Positions 21,386-32,431 of a stretch of DNA of 64,000 bases are shown here, in pieces. The DNA lies in the NCBI GenBank assembly GCA_964016985.1, contig OZ024828.1, forward strand, positions 32,255,129 to 32,319,128, in the 5' to 3' direction. This stretch comes from Anodontia alba. Lineage: Eukaryota; Mollusca; Bivalvia; Lucinida; Lucinidae. A program made the position numbers and the translations under genes. The stretch's first letter is position 1. Every line of letters begins with the position of its first letter. The notes beneath the pieces were generated by a model that saw only the letters and a program-made list of their open reading frames with translations, made no database searches and had not been told where the DNA came from.

Positions 21386-21644
21386 CATCACGAAAACACG
21401 CCTATATAATTTTGACCCCCTTAAACCCCACTTTTATATAGTAAAACTGGGGTTTACATTATTTTTCTTATATCTGCTCAAAACATAGATTGTGGGTACT
21501 CGTTAGAACCGCCTCATCAAGGCAGTTCTAACGAGTACCCACAATCTATGTTTTGAGGAGAACTATGAAAAATTTTTATCTGAAAATCTTCATTTTTTGG
21601 TGGTAACTTTTTCAGTATTTTTGAATAGGCATGTTTTCGAAATG
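21386..21644. mobile_element. Family A hairpin element, copy 2
   Basis: Opens CATCACGAAAACACGCCTAT and closes AATAGGCATGTTTTCGAAATG. Orientation is reversed relative to copy 1: the AAACCCCACTTTTATATAG...CTGGGGTTTA side comes first. Central stem GTACTCGTTAGAACCGCCTC pairs with AGGCAGTTCTAACGAGTAC. Confidence 0.85.
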
Positions 21645-22072
21645 GTATATTAAAGTTTGGTTTACATCCTTAAGTCTTTCCTGCATTTTGCATATTTTAA
21701 TGTCATTCTGTTGCAATAACTGATTGTATCTCACACATGTTAGTTGCTGGATTACAATGATTTTTTCAGTACTTCAAGGGCCTTGAATAACTTTGAAGAA
21801 AATACCTAAGGGGTTACATCTTTGAAGCACCAGAACTCTAATACCAAGTGATGAATTCATTCTTTTTTATTGTTTTAGAATTCTAACAATGAAATGGGAA
21901 AGCAAACGGCAGACTGTAAAGAAAATCTGTTGTTGAGATACAAAGTTGCACCAGGTGCCATTAGTGACCTTAAATTCCTTACTCTTATAATACAAGGGAT
22001 ACAATGTATGATGTGCAGTTACAAAAATGACCAAAGTCTATCTTGTGTATCCAGTTCCATTAAACCACTTCA
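21645..22072. other. No gene recognised
   Basis: No exon or element found between family A copy 2 and family G copy 1. Confidence 0.4.
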
Positions 22073-22317
22073 TTAACCTTTAAAGCGCCAATCACAACAA
22101 TTGTCGTCTGCTTTGTCTTCTGCCAGTTACTTTAAAAGTCATTGTTGCAAACAGTGTGGACCCAGATCAGACTACTCCTTTAGGAGCAGTCTGATCTGGG
22201 TCCATACTGTTTGCCTATATGCAAAATGTAAGTTTGAAAAGTTTGCAAGAATATGCAGCAGACGACATGAGCAGACGACATTTTCAGACATTTTTTTCTT
22301 GGCGCTTTAAAGGTTAA
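22073..22317. mobile_element. Family G TTAA-flanked element, copy 1 (best preserved ends)
   Basis: TTAACCTTTAAAGCGCCAA at the left and TTGGCGCTTTAAAGGTTAA at the right are exact inverted repeats bordered by TTAA. The centre is a second palindrome, GACCCAGATCAGACTACTCC with its complement. Subterminal GTCGTCTGC / GCAGACGAC words are also inverted. 245 bp, no transposase. Confidence 0.85.
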
Positions 22318-22542
22318 TATCGTACGTCCTATTTAATTATGTATTTATATGGCGTACACCAATAGCCATTTAACAATGTCTAGAAGAAATTTAAAACAAA
22401 AAAATATCATCAGTCATTTAGTAGTATCAAGTAAGCTGATATCGAGAAGGAACTTTTTTGTTTTCATTATATTATGCAGATACTATACAGAAAGTGCCCA
22501 ATTATGTTTTATTCATTTATTTTATTTGTTTGTTTTATTTGA

Positions 22543-22750
22543 GCCGCATCACATCATTTTCCACACGATTGCATGTGTGCCCAACGAAGAGTCAGATCAG
22601 ACTGCTCTCAATTGGTAACCAATGATCCGAAGCGATTTCATGCAGGCAGCGAGGACTCTGCTCAATCTGTGCGCCTGCGCAAGATCACCCGAGTCTTGGC
22701 CGGGCGCATATGCAGACTTGAAGAAAATGCCGTGTCCTGGCTCATTATTG
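22543..22750. repeat. Family F palindromic element, copy 3
   Basis: GAGCCGCATCACATC, GTGTGCCCAACGAAGAGTCA, GATCAGACTGCTC and later CTGTGCGCCTGCGCAAGATC, GGGCGCATATGCAG. Diverged but in family order. The 95-residue plus-strand frame over it is a shadow. Confidence 0.55.
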
Positions 22751-23339
22751 TTTGCTTGAATTGGTTCCGTGTTTTATATTTATCACTGGGACTGCTTCAA
22801 GAGAAACGAGTGAAGTTTCGTGTCAGTCAAACTGGATTAAATCCCACCCATCCCCAGTAGGTTGAATCTTCTCATCCCTGAGTCTCTGAAAAGGGCTCTT
22901 TCATCTCTGAATTTGGACACATCCATTGTTGCAAATAAGTGTTTTGTCACAAATTAATAAAAGAATGGCTAGCAGTGTAGCTCCTTATGAGAGGCTCTGC
23001 CATCTCATTTTGATCTAAACTATTTGCAAAGGTATCCTTGCTGGTATGCAGGGAGGAAAGGGTTAACTGCTGACCGTTCAAAGGTTGTTCTTCTGTTATA
23101 GTTTTTTTTCTCCGTGTATCGGTCATTGCAATAGTGTTATTTTGTTTTGTCACTGACAATTCTTTATCTCTTCACCTCCTCCCGCTGTTCTTCGTGATAA
23201 ACATGTTTCACGGGAATTTCATTTATATTTCGTATTGTTATAACAAAAAAAGTTTAAGTACGATCCTCAAGCTAAACGTCATGGAAAAATCGGTCCCATA
23301 TACATGTGTACTTCTCTTTAGTGTAGTATATATTTTCTA
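22751..23339. other. No gene; partial family G-like end near 23064
   Basis: CTGGTATGCAGGGAGGAAAGGGTTAA ends like a family G right terminus, with TTTTGATCTAAACTATTTGC inside. No matching left end was found, so it is a remnant at best. Confidence 0.35.
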
Positions 23340-23760
23340 GTTCTTTATGATCATTGAGCCAACTCAGGTTTTTTATTTTTAAATTATGAAGGTCACTGGT
23401 GAGAAATAGCTAATCTGGGCCATAAAACGACACGTCCATATTTTCAATATTTTGTAACTATGTGTTTATTGCTCTCAAGAGTGATTCCTTTTAATATCGA
23501 TTTATCATCAATACAGCCAGTGTTTGTGCGCTTGTCGGCCACACAATCTCTCTCCGTGTTTCATTATACAGTCAATTACATTTTCTGGTCTTTTGTGATC
23601 ATTAAACCCATTATGGAATTTTTGAAAATTTATGTGGGTTACTGAGGAGAGATCTAAACAAGGTAGTCTGGCCCAGAAAACTTACTTCGGTATTTTCAAT
23701 GTGCGTGTGTTTGTTGTAGTTATAGGGCATTTTTCTTAGAATATCGTAATAACTCGAAGA
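23340..23760 (+). repeat. Family E repeat, two diverged units in tandem
   Basis: The block TTTGTGATCATTAAACCCATTATGG (23591 on) and the earlier TTTATGATCATTGAGCCAACTC (23343 on) are the same motif about 250 bp apart. Each is followed by TGAGGAG/GTGAGAAATAG, then CTGGGCC/CTGGCCCAGAAAACTTAC. The arrangement recurs at 40515-41000. Confidence 0.5.
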
Positions 23761-24370
23761 ATCTTGCGAGACGGAAAACTTTCAAAAGCGGCATAGCCAT
23801 GTAACTATTTCCAAAACAATCCGTAAAAGAATCTAGGTCAGACAGAATATAAATTTACCTCATAATTGAACTTCGACAAAGAAAGATTAGTGCACATCGA
23901 GAATAATTGATTTCTCCAACAATATCTATACGTTCGAAGATTTACAGCCGCATAAGAGCCATAATTGGTCTAGAAAAACTATACCAAGTATACAAGATGC
24001 ATTATAGCCACAGAAAGTTTTACAGTATGGGTTACATCACGCAAATAGGTCATTAAACGAATAATTAAGCTAAATCATAGCATGTGCATCAGCATAGTCT
24101 GATTACAGCCTAAATGCTTGACGTCAGTAGACCCCTCAAAAGCCAGAAATACTTCTTTCGAAAATACTTAAGTGGCATTGATACATTTGGTAAACGTTCA
24201 ACCATTTCTGTCAAGGGTGACTTTTTTTCTTCCTTTTAGCTTTCCTGCATAACAAGTCCCGTTAAAGATCGCGAATCGGAAAGATGAACTGGGCCTTTGC
24301 TGTTCGCACACCACAAAGGCTTTTCTTGGCGCGCGCTAATGTCAATGGATAGCGACATGCAAATCTGATA
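23761..24370. other. No gene recognised
   Basis: No exon, SINE or bounded element recognised by eye. Confidence 0.35.
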
Positions 24371-24439
24371 TGTCAAGATACGGATATCTCGAAGAATTTC
24401 AAGAGTCCCTTGGACTTCGAGATAACGAGAGTCGACTGT
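24371..24439. mobile_element. Family L pogo-like terminus fragment
   Basis: GGATATCTCGAAGAATTTC and TTCGAGATAACGAGAGTCGACTG match the right end of element L near 51300-51364. The CAGTCGACTCTCGTTATCTC orientation is a pogo/Tigger-like end. Only one end is present. Confidence 0.6.
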
Positions 24440-24676
24440 TTTTTAGAATTTACGTACCTGTAAAGATATACGTTTGTTGAAATATATAAGCTGCTAATGG
24501 GAGACAGGTGGTCTGCTTGATCAGTGAGTTCAAGCTAATTTACAAAAGTATAGCATTAGGCGTCGAGAGAAGTGTTGTAAGTTACACTTGACCCCGTAAA
24601 ACCGAGTCTGCTTTTTTTGTTTGCCTGCTGTGCTTCTGGCTTTCGAGTGATCATCCCTCTCAGAATCAATTTATAC

Positions 24677-24761
24677 CATTACGAACACACGCCTATTCAA
24701 ATATATAGAAAAAACTGAAAATGTTCAGATAAAAACTCTGATATTTTTTCACATTTCTGCT

Positions 24762-24797
<36 letters not shown>

Positions 24798-24981
24798 TTG
24801 TAGTTACTCGTTAGAACCGCCTCGGTGAGACAATTCTAACGAGTACCCACAATCTATGTTTTTTTTTGTTTTTTTTTGCAAAAATAAGAAAAAATAATGT
24901 ATACCCCTGTAAACCCCAGTTTTACTATATAAAAAGGGGGTTTAAGGGGGTCAAAATTATATATAGGCATGTTTTCGTCAT
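24677..24981. mobile_element. Family A hairpin element, copy 3, with A-run expansion
   Basis: CATTACGAACACACGCCTAT at the left, ATAGGCATGTTTTCGTCAT at the right. The left outer arm, normally CTCAAAACATAGATTG, has become a ~30-base A-run (24766-24795). The right partner shows a matching T-rich change at 24860-24880. The inner stem GTTAGAACCGCCTCGGTGAG is intact. Confidence 0.85.
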
Positions 24982-25084
24982 ATTACTGCTGCTAAATGTT
25001 AAGTGGCGTAACTCGATTGATCAATACCTTTTTGTATATAACTGTAACTGAGAGTTTATAGTTTCTTGTATTTGGATAACTCTG

Positions 25085-25235
25085 AGCTCCTTTTAATTTA
25101 TTTGAAAACAGAAACACGTTCAACTTTAGACAATGTGGTGAGTGCAGTTTTGCGCTGTAAATAGTTGTATACGAACACTTAAAAACACCGAGTCGGCTAT
25201 TTGTTTCATTGATATATTTCTTGCTTCCAAGGAAT
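25085..25235 (+). repeat. Family E fragment
   Basis: AAAACACCGAGTCGGCTATT, TTTCATTGATATATTTCTTG and TTCCAAGGAATGTTC resemble the AATAAAACCGAGACTCC...TTTCCAAAGGTAATC part of family E. A similar AAAACCGAGTCTGC word sits at 24598. Confidence 0.4.
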
Positions 25236-25375
25236 GTTCATATGTAGAATGTATAATATGTAATTTGACAATATGCTTTCAAAATATTTTTAGAAAATTT
25301 TTTTCTTGTATGACTCTTTATTCAGATGTTATTTTGCAAACTTTAGTCACGAGTTAATGTATCTTTTTTTTCTTT

Positions 25376-25400
25376 TCTTTTTTTTTTTTTTTTTTTTTTT
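25376..25400. repeat. T-run
   Basis: About 25 consecutive or near-consecutive T, 39 bp before family A copy 4. Not part of that element. Confidence 0.9.
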
Positions 25401-25438
25401 CTTTGTTATTACCTGTACACTAAGTTTTTTACTCTATA

Positions 25439-25715
25439 CATTACGAAAACAAGCCTATTCAAATATATAGAAAATTTCACCTCCAATAACTGAAAAATTT
25501 CAGATAAAAACTCTGATATTTTTCATATTTCTGCTCAAAACATAGAATATGGGAACTCGTTAGAACCGCCTCGCCGAGGCGGTTCTAACGAGTACCTACG
25601 ATCTATGTTTTGAGCAGAAGTAAGAAAAGCAACGTATACCCCTGTAAACCCCAGTTTTACTATATAAAAGTGGGGTTTAAGGGGGTCACAATAATATAGG
25701 CATGGTTTCGTGATG
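25439..25715. mobile_element. Family A hairpin element, copy 4
   Basis: CATTACGAAAACAAGCCTAT to ATAGGCATGGTTTCGTGATG. The central stem GAACCGCCTCGCCGAGGCGGTTC is perfect at the apex and continues through CTCGTTA / TAACGAG. Same orientation as copies 1 and 3. Confidence 0.88.
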
Positions 25716-25877
25716 CATTGCAACTCAAGCAAACATTGATATTTTATCCAGACTGAAAACAATTTCCAACAAGGTCTATTTGTTAATGATTACTGAAATT
25801 TTCCAGTAATTAAAATTGGAAGCGAAAATTAAACATGCATTCAGAGGCAACTATTTGAATACCCGTTTTTTATCTTT

Positions 25878-25879
<2 letters not shown>

Positions 25880-25915
<36 letters not shown>
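25880..25915. repeat. T-run (~36 bases)
   Basis: An uninterrupted T-run between family A copies 4 and 5. It may be the tail of an unseen retroelement on the minus strand, but no body was recognised. Confidence 0.9.
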
Positions 25916-25918
<3 letters not shown>

Positions 25919-25968
25919 TATGATCATAGATACACGAACAGTGTCATATAATAGTAAACATCATTATT

Positions 25969-26247
25969 ATCACGAAAACATACTTATATAATTTTGATCA
26001 CTTAAACCCCTCTTTTATATAGTAAAACTGTGGTTTATAGGGGCAAACATTATTTTTCTTATTTCTGCCCAAAACCATGGATTGTGGGTACTCGTTAGAA
26101 CCTCGGCGAGGCGTTTCTAACGAGTACCCACAATCTATGTTTGGAGCAGAAATATGAAAAATGTCAGAATTTTTATCTGAAAAATGTCAGTTTTTAATGG
26201 TGAAAAAAAAGTTTTCAATACATTTGAGAAGGCGTGTTTTCGTAATG
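25969..26247. mobile_element. Family A hairpin element, copy 5
   Basis: ATCACGAAAACATACTTATA to GGCGTGTTTTCGTAATG, reversed relative to copy 4. The apex has lost several bases (GAACCTCGGCGAGGCGTTTC), so the inner stem is shorter. It lies only ~250 bp from copy 4 in opposite orientation. Confidence 0.85.
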
Positions 26248-26765
26248 GCAAATGGGATTCATATCTGTTATTGCAAAGGTCCTTTGGCACGTACATCGTT
26301 GTGAACAAATAATATTGCTTTTAAAGTGTTTTTGAAATCTATGTTGTTTTTCTAACACAAACCGCAATATCTGCGTTTCATTTAAGTGCTGGCAATGGTC
26401 AACACGGCCAAGAAAACCCGTTTTATAGAGGTTTTACAGACTGGCCATCCAAAAGTGTTAGTGGTTTGCAGAATGCAATGCACAAGAGTCACGGCTGACC
26501 GGTTATGAAAATTTAAGCAGATAATTAGAATGATGTTAGCGGCCAGCCTCTAACATCACAATGATGCGAATTCGGTTTGCGAATGTGAGCTTGTAGTCTA
26601 ATTCTAGAAATGCAGGCAATCTTTTTTATATATTTATTTGTATAAAAAAACAACTGAGAATTCAAATGCTGATTAACAGTAAAATGGAATTGTTCAATAC
26701 GACGCTCGTACCAAAATTGTAAACTCGGATGCACGTACAGTGACGCTAATCACAATTTTCATTTG
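26248..26765. other. No gene recognised
   Basis: No exon or repeat boundary seen. Confidence 0.35.
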
Positions 26766-26915
26766 TTAACCCTAGTCCTGCTGAAGCCAACTGATCTGGA
26801 TCTGCACTGTTTGCCATTAAAAATGTGAATTTATATCAACAATCTGGATCAAGTAATTTGATTGGCTCAAAACTAGAAATGGGCGTCTTAATTTATTCAG
26901 CACGACAAGGGTTAA
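26766..26915. mobile_element. Family G-like TTAA-flanked short element, copy 4
   Basis: TTAACCCTAGTCCTGCTGAA at the left and TTCAGCACGACAAGGGTTAA at the right are inverted with three mismatches and bordered by TTAA. The interior has GATCTGGATCTGCACTGTTT, like copy 1. Only 150 bp, so an internally shortened form or a sister family. Confidence 0.75.
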
Positions 26916-27654
26916 AGTCTTTGTACTGCATTATAGTACAGTGGGTGAAAATACATCGTGCATAATTTAGAACAAGAGCGTTGAAACGTAAGAAATATAT
27001 TGGATTCAAAACGTGTATACTTTCTTTTGCATCTGAGTATATATTCTTATATAATAAATCCCAAAAAAATTACTGTACTTTATAAATTGCACATTGCCGT
27101 CCAGTATGTTTGGATGAAAATTTAATTTTAGGGCAAATAATTGAGAAGATTGAGAAGAAAGCAAATAAAAAAAAAAAATAAATAATAATAATAATAATAA
27201 TAATACAGATTATTCTAAGATACGTTCAATTAGAATAAACATGTTTCATTCCGAATAAAACCCGTTTCCAAGTGGGGTCAAAAGGGCTGTAGTCTTGGTT
27301 TTAGAAATTTCTATTTTTCTATAAAAGTAAAGAAATGTTTTCACGCGAGAAGTTATTCTTTACGTATTTTAACTTCCATCCATTAGGTGCAATTCACTTC
27401 ATTTATTCAGTCTGAATTTTGTTCCTGTCATAATTCGTGAATGTTTGCAATTTTAGGTGACTCAGTTAGGGTTTCTTGTTCTCTTGTATACTGTGCAGTA
27501 CTTCATGCTATGCTACTGATGATAAATATCGTTTCTATGCTATTTTCAGTACCGTAACCTTCGTATACTACTCCCGAGAAGAACTTTATAACCTCTTCTC
27601 AAGATAATTCTTCGCGACTGAAGTTAATTTCTTGAAAATGATACACTTTAAGAT
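26916..27654. other. No gene; (ATA)n near 27175-27205
   Basis: A-run followed by AAT/ATA trinucleotides at 27170-27205. No exon. Confidence 0.45.
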
Positions 27655-27780
27655 AAGAGGCGGCAATTATTTCAAGTGTTCCTTTCTGAAAGGAAATAAT
27701 TTGCTCCCCATGGGAGCATATTCTATTCTTTTAGAGTGGTCTTCTTTTTCAGAAGGGACTTGATGAGCAGTAACATATTG
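27655..27780. repeat. Family H dispersed repeat copy
   Basis: GGCGGCAATTATTTCAAGTG, CTGAAAGGAAATAATTTGCTCC and TTTTTCAGAAGGGACTTGATG match family H word order. Boundaries unknown. Confidence 0.45.
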
Positions 27781-27804
27781 CCTACCCTATTAAAAACAGC
27801 GGGA

Positions 27805-27856
27805 ATTTATCATTGTTTGTCCAGTCCCTCGAGGGACTGGACAAACAATGATAAAT
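27805..27856. repeat. Perfect 52-bp palindrome
   Basis: ATTTATCATTGTTTGTCCAG then TCCCTC, and the exact reverse complement with no loop. The centre is CCCTCGAGGG. No terminal repeats or target duplication are visible around it. Such perfect symmetry suggests a recent origin or ongoing arm correction. Confidence 0.92.
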
Positions 27857-29146
27857 GCCTTTCTTAAAAACAACGAAGTGAATATTAGCTCCGAAATCCA
27901 TATCGACAGAAAATATTTCTTCACTCTGGGTTCGACGTAACCGATATTATCAGCTTAATACCTTCGGTTGGCATGCTTCATGGGTATTAACAGTTAAGGT
28001 TGTTTTGGGAGGCCGGTATGATTTCTTATTCCCTGCGTAAGGATCTCCTGCTTAACGTCAGCAGCCGTTATGATCCCAGATCATGTCACTGGCATAAATT
28101 TACAGTTGACTACTCAAAAAAGAAATTTTATTTTATCTATTTATTATTTTTTAATATATTTTTTTTATTTTTCATTGCAGTTCATCGACTCATAAACACA
28201 GAAAAAAAATAAAGAAGACAAGATTAGAAATCGTTTTTAAAGAAAAAGGCACATTAAATGCATTGTGCACCATAAAATAACCTCCTTCGGAAAACTATCA
28301 TCTTAAGGTAGTGCAATCAAAATCGGATAAGACATGTAAGAATACAAAACAGACATTATAGTTTATATTTTGCATAAATGTTAGTATAAAGCACTGTCAT
28401 TTTTAATATTTAATTTGATATGAAGTTTTGAAAGACACACACACACAAATAAAAAAAAACAACAACAGTTAGCCACTTGATATGCGAAAGAACACATACA
28501 ATGATATATAGCAATAAAATTTTTTTTTACATGTGATTTATTTATCTTTGTGCATATTTCAGAAGGTGATTATGATGTCACTTACTCGAAACAAAAACGA
28601 CGGCTCGCAGGACAGCATATTCTAGATCAATAAAGCCCAGTAACCTATTTATTTACCAACTGATTCTCATATTTTTCTTCCAGCTGCTTAGCTTAGCAGG
28701 CGCTCTACTTTCAAGCCGCTTCATTAAATTGTTGCATGTTTCTTAAAGAGCCACAAAGAGGTTCGTGTAGTCTGTGTATTGATCCGAAGCGTTCAAGAAT
28801 CAGTGACCCGAAAAATGTAAATTAATAAATCATATATTTATATAATAACATGTTTACGATAAGGGAACCGAATATGAAGGAATACGAGTAACCGTTTTAA
28901 CTCTCAGTAGGATAAGTTATGGCCATTGCGTTCTTTTAAGTCAGAGAACAGCGAACAACGTGAGGACAGGACATAATAGTAATTGTGCTCATCAAATAAT
29001 GAAAGGAAAGCACTCTGAAATGAATAAGTTCATCCAAAGCGCCCGAACGGAAAATAACAATAGTTTACTTAGAATGTTTGCGGTTTAGTGCATTTACGAA
29101 ACTGTACACATCTGACGCGCTGCAGTTATACGAATAGTCTAAGAGT
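27857..29146. other. No gene recognised
   Basis: AT-rich with T-runs near 28140-28170 and 28520. No recognisable exon or bounded element. Confidence 0.4.
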
Positions 29147-29205
29147 CAAACTTCAATGGCTCGAACATCTTTGACACCATGTATATTTGTTCTTGACAAT
29201 TAGGC
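29147..29205. mobile_element. Family B terminus fragment
   Basis: AGTCAAACTTCAATGGCTCG, AACATCTTTGACACCATG and TTGTTCTTGACA match the first ~60 bp of family B. No other end is present. Confidence 0.65.
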
Positions 29206-29214
29206 GGCCGTAAA

Positions 29215-29434
29215 AATTGTCTCGCCGTTCTTCCCCACAGTGCAGATTACATGTCTATTCCCTTTGGAATCAATTAGCCCATTCTGGTTGCGTTGACATT
29301 CGAATACTGTTTAAGCCAGTGCTAGTGGGGGAAGGGAGTGGGGGGAGGGGGGCGGGGGGGGGGGGCTCATGCAGCCTTGCAAGTAACATAGCATTTTTTA
29401 TGGAGACTTGATAAACGCGAGTATCCGATTTTTA
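29215..29434 (+). repeat. Family E copy with expanded G-run, cut by family A
   Basis: CCTTTGGAATCAATTAGCCC, ATTCTGGTTGCGTTGACATT, a G-rich run at 29328-29364, GCAGCCTTGCAAGTAACA and GAGACTTGATAAACGCGAGT match family E order. The copy stops at family A copy 6, which probably inserted into it. Confidence 0.6.
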
Positions 29435-29707
29435 CATTACGAAAACACGCCCGTTCAAATGTACTGAAAATTTTACACCCAAAAAACGAAAGTTTTCAGA
29501 TAAAAAAAATCTGATACTTTTCATATTTCTGCTCAAAACATACATACTCGTTAGAACCGCTCGACGAGGCGGTTCAAACGGGTACCAACAATATATGTTT
29601 TTGAGTAGAAATAAAACAAAAAAATGTTTACTCCTGTAAAGCCCTATTTTATTATATAAAAGTGGGGTTTAAGGGGATCAAAATTATATAGGCATAATTT
29701 CGTGATG
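29435..29707. mobile_element. Family A hairpin element, copy 6
   Basis: CATTACGAAAACACGCCCGT to TATAGGCATAATTTCGTGATG. Inner stem ACTCGTTAGAACCGCTCGAC / GAGGCGGTTCAAACGGGTAC has lost bases on the left arm (TAGATTGTGGG missing). Same orientation as copy 1. Confidence 0.85.
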
Positions 29708-29774
29708 ATTCCTCTGTGTGTTCTTTAGATTTCTATTAAACTTTCTACGTCTACCCCTACTTCACAAAAGCGCA

Positions 29775-29915
29775 GATTACATAGTTTTTGTTTCGTTTGG
29801 GTTCAGTGATCTGCTTACTTTGACAATAGAATACAGCTTACGCCGTTACCAGTGGCGCATGAAGCCTAGCAAACAACATGGCTGTGCATGAAGAGAATTT
29901 AATAAAACCGATAAA
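29775..29915 (+). repeat. Family E fragment
   Basis: TTTCGTTTGGGTTCAGTGATC, CATGAAGCCTAGCAAACAAC and AATTTAATAAAACCG parallel the copy at 29215-29434. It lies just right of family A copy 6, so the two may be one locus or a tandem pair. Confidence 0.5.
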
Positions 29916-30124
29916 ATGTCGCTGTATGATATAAAAGTTACACTTATCTTCGAATTAACATTTACATATTCCTATAAACACATTAATGAAAGTAGGTTGT
30001 ATCAGTGCAAAGTCAGGCACAAAGATTGTCATGGGCACATACAGACAAGGTCTGGGTTTTGAACTCATATGCTGGCAGTTTATAAGTAGATGGTGCTTCA
30101 TCTGATCAACTGGACGCCCCCAGC

Positions 30125-30403
30125 CATTACGAAAACACGTCTATTCAAATATACTGAAAAGTTAATCACCGAAAAATTAAAAATTTTCAGACAAAAAATT
30201 CAAATATTTTTCATATTTCTGCTCAAACCATAGATTGTGGGTACTCGTTAGAACCGCCTCGCAGAGGCGGTTCTAACGTATACCACAATCTATGTTTTTG
30301 AGCAGAAATAAGAAAAATAATGTATACCCCTGTAAACCCCAGGTTTACTATATAAAAGTGGGGTTTAAGGGGGTAAAAATTATATAGGCATGTTTTCGTG
30401 ATG
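30125..30403. mobile_element. Family A hairpin element, copy 7
   Basis: CATTACGAAAACACGTCTAT to ATAGGCATGTTTTCGTGATG. Central stem GTACTCGTTAGAACCGCCTC then GCAGAGGCGGTTCTAACG, nearly intact; the right arm reads GTATACC instead of GAGTACCC. Internal inverted pair CCCAGGTTTACTATATAAAAG / GTGGGGTTT also present. Confidence 0.88.
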
Positions 30404-31079
30404 TAAATTAAATGACAGCTACATTTGATAGTTTACCTATGTATGTACAGTACACAGGATATAACAACAAAATGTAGTTACCCAGTAAAGGTCACGATAC
30501 CAATACACAGCCTTCCCGAGGTACTACTGTTTATAGTTGCTGTATGTATGAAAATAGCATTAAAAGTCAGTTACTCAGTTACTGTATGTTTGAGTCTTAA
30601 ATGACGTTCAAATCATTATCGTTTTTTTTTGTATTGGAATTCGATGTGAAATCGTACTATTTTAGCTTTATGTTGTAGCTTTGGGAAATTATATTAAGCA
30701 GAAGAAATGAAATGCGATAGGTTTTTTCAGTTAAGCTGCACCAAGAGAAACGTCTTCGAGACATTTGGACAAGGTGCAAACACAGATCAACAGGCACATG
30801 CGGATCTGCATAGGCTTATCAATATATTTCTTGTCCCCTGATATACATGCAGTTGTAGCACGCATAAACAATCAGAAAATGCTCCAGTAGGACTGTATCT
30901 GCAGGAGTGTCTTTATATTCAATTTCCGCACGTACTGAATGTAACAGTTTCGCTGGACGCGGCACAGAGTAATTTCATCAGTATTAAATAACCTCAGACA
31001 CAAAATCTGCATGAATATGAATGTATCCGGGTGGGCGGCTGTGCGCAAGCTGTATTAGATTTATCGAATCTTTTGAGAT
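30404..31079. other. No gene recognised
   Basis: Contains GACATTTGGACAAGGTGC and GATCTGCATAGGCTTATC near 30757-30820, weak family F-like words. No exon. Confidence 0.35.
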
Positions 31080-31307
31080 GCAACGTCAGGAAATGTTCCT
31101 TCGGACATGTGCGCCCAGCAAGGATTTAGAACAGTCTGTGTGTTAGCACGGTCTGATCAGAAAATCAAATTGACGTATTTTGGATAAACGAGGATGAAAA
31201 GTGTCTTCATGCGAACAACGAAGACTCTGATCAGACTGCGCGGATGCGCAGTCTGAATTGAGTTTTTATTGGGCGCCAATATCCGGAGGTATGTTTTCTG
31301 ACGTTGC
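31080..31307. mobile_element. Family F palindromic element, copy 4 (clearest ends)
   Basis: GCAACGTCAGGAAATGTTCC at the left and TATGTTTTCTGACGTTGC at the right are inverted. Inside, CATGTGCGCCCAGCAAGG pairs in order with TTGGGCGCC, and CAGTCTG / GATCAGACTGCGCGGATGCG form further inverted blocks. 228 bp, no frame. It defines the ends of family F in this window. Confidence 0.75.
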
Positions 31308-31988
31308 GGCTGTTATAAGTGAGCTATGGAAATCTGGAGCCTAGAAACAGTCGTGATATAAAGGAAACAGCAATTATCTTTATAAATTATCAAATATGTT
31401 ACAGGAAGGAACACAATATCACATTTCTATTTCGATTTGTCATTAAAATAAAAAAAAGAGCAACTAATAAGTCAGGACGCTTAATGACATGCTAGGAAGT
31501 AATTTAAACATCTGTTAGCCTGATGCGTAAGGTATGTTTTATGTTATGAATGTCACCCGTTAAATCAATGATCATGGCTAGAATCAGTGTGCATGGGTCG
31601 TTCGTGTCTGCTATCGAATTATTGCAAAGACATTTGGGGGAATATAATGTATAAAGTATCTTGGCAGTTAATGTTTACTTCTGATACGTTAGAACCTACC
31701 GAACAAATACAATTAAGTTTGGAAGGGAATGGTATTGTATTTTACCACTGTTAGGGTAACACCGTCTCGTTTTGGTTAAGTTACGTACTTTTAGTTTGCA
31801 ATTTTTCTGACGTCGAAGATGAGATATACTTTTTGCTACATGTAAGCTGTAAATTATATACAGACGTCAAAAATACGTTTTATGAAGAAAAAAAAATAAA
31901 AATAAAAAAAAAAAAATAAATAAATAAAAAAATAAATAAATAAATAAATAAATAAAACTTTAAGATTAAACTAATGGGCTACAGTTCA
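31308..31988. other. No gene; (AAAT)n 31889-31957
   Basis: Low-complexity AAAT/AAAAT tract at 31889-31957 immediately before family D copy 1. No exon. Confidence 0.55.
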
Positions 31989-32431
31989 AGATTTTGTATT
32001 TTCGCTTCGATGCGTTGACTGAGTTGGGAGCCTTTATGCGAACCGAATTTTTATGCGTTTCTGTACTAAGAGTAGCATCGGGGCCTAGGGTGAAGTTAGC
32101 TAGCTATAATAGTGCTTTAAACCCCGCGATGGTTTACTCTACTGACCGTTCTAAGGCGGTGGTCCCGGTGTTAGTTTTACTCTTTGTTGCTTTGTGGTTT
32201 ATTCTACGAGGCGATTTGTTGTATGTCTTTCCATGTGTCATTTTGTTCTTGTGTTTTTAGTCCTTTTAGTATTGCGATTACCTCGCTTGGGGAAGAGAGA
32301 GCTAATCTTAGTACTTTTCGTACGTTTGTTCGATTTGTGCTTGTTTGGATTTGTCGATTTCCTCTTCCTCTTGGGATCTGGGAAGGGCTGCGGTTTGTGA
32401 TTGTGGCACTCCCTGGACTTTTCTCTTACCT
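31989..32431 (+). repeat. Family D copy 1 (5'-truncated)
   Basis: Starts within the family at TGCGTTGACTGAGTTGGGAG, passes AGAGTAGCATCGGG, GACCGTTCTAAGGCGGTGGT, GATTACCTCGCTTGG and ends ACTTTTCTCTTACC. It shares its 3' end with all other intact-ended copies. One T is missing at the TTTTTAG/TTTTTCAG site, which breaks the frame open in copies 2 and 3. Confidence 0.8.
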
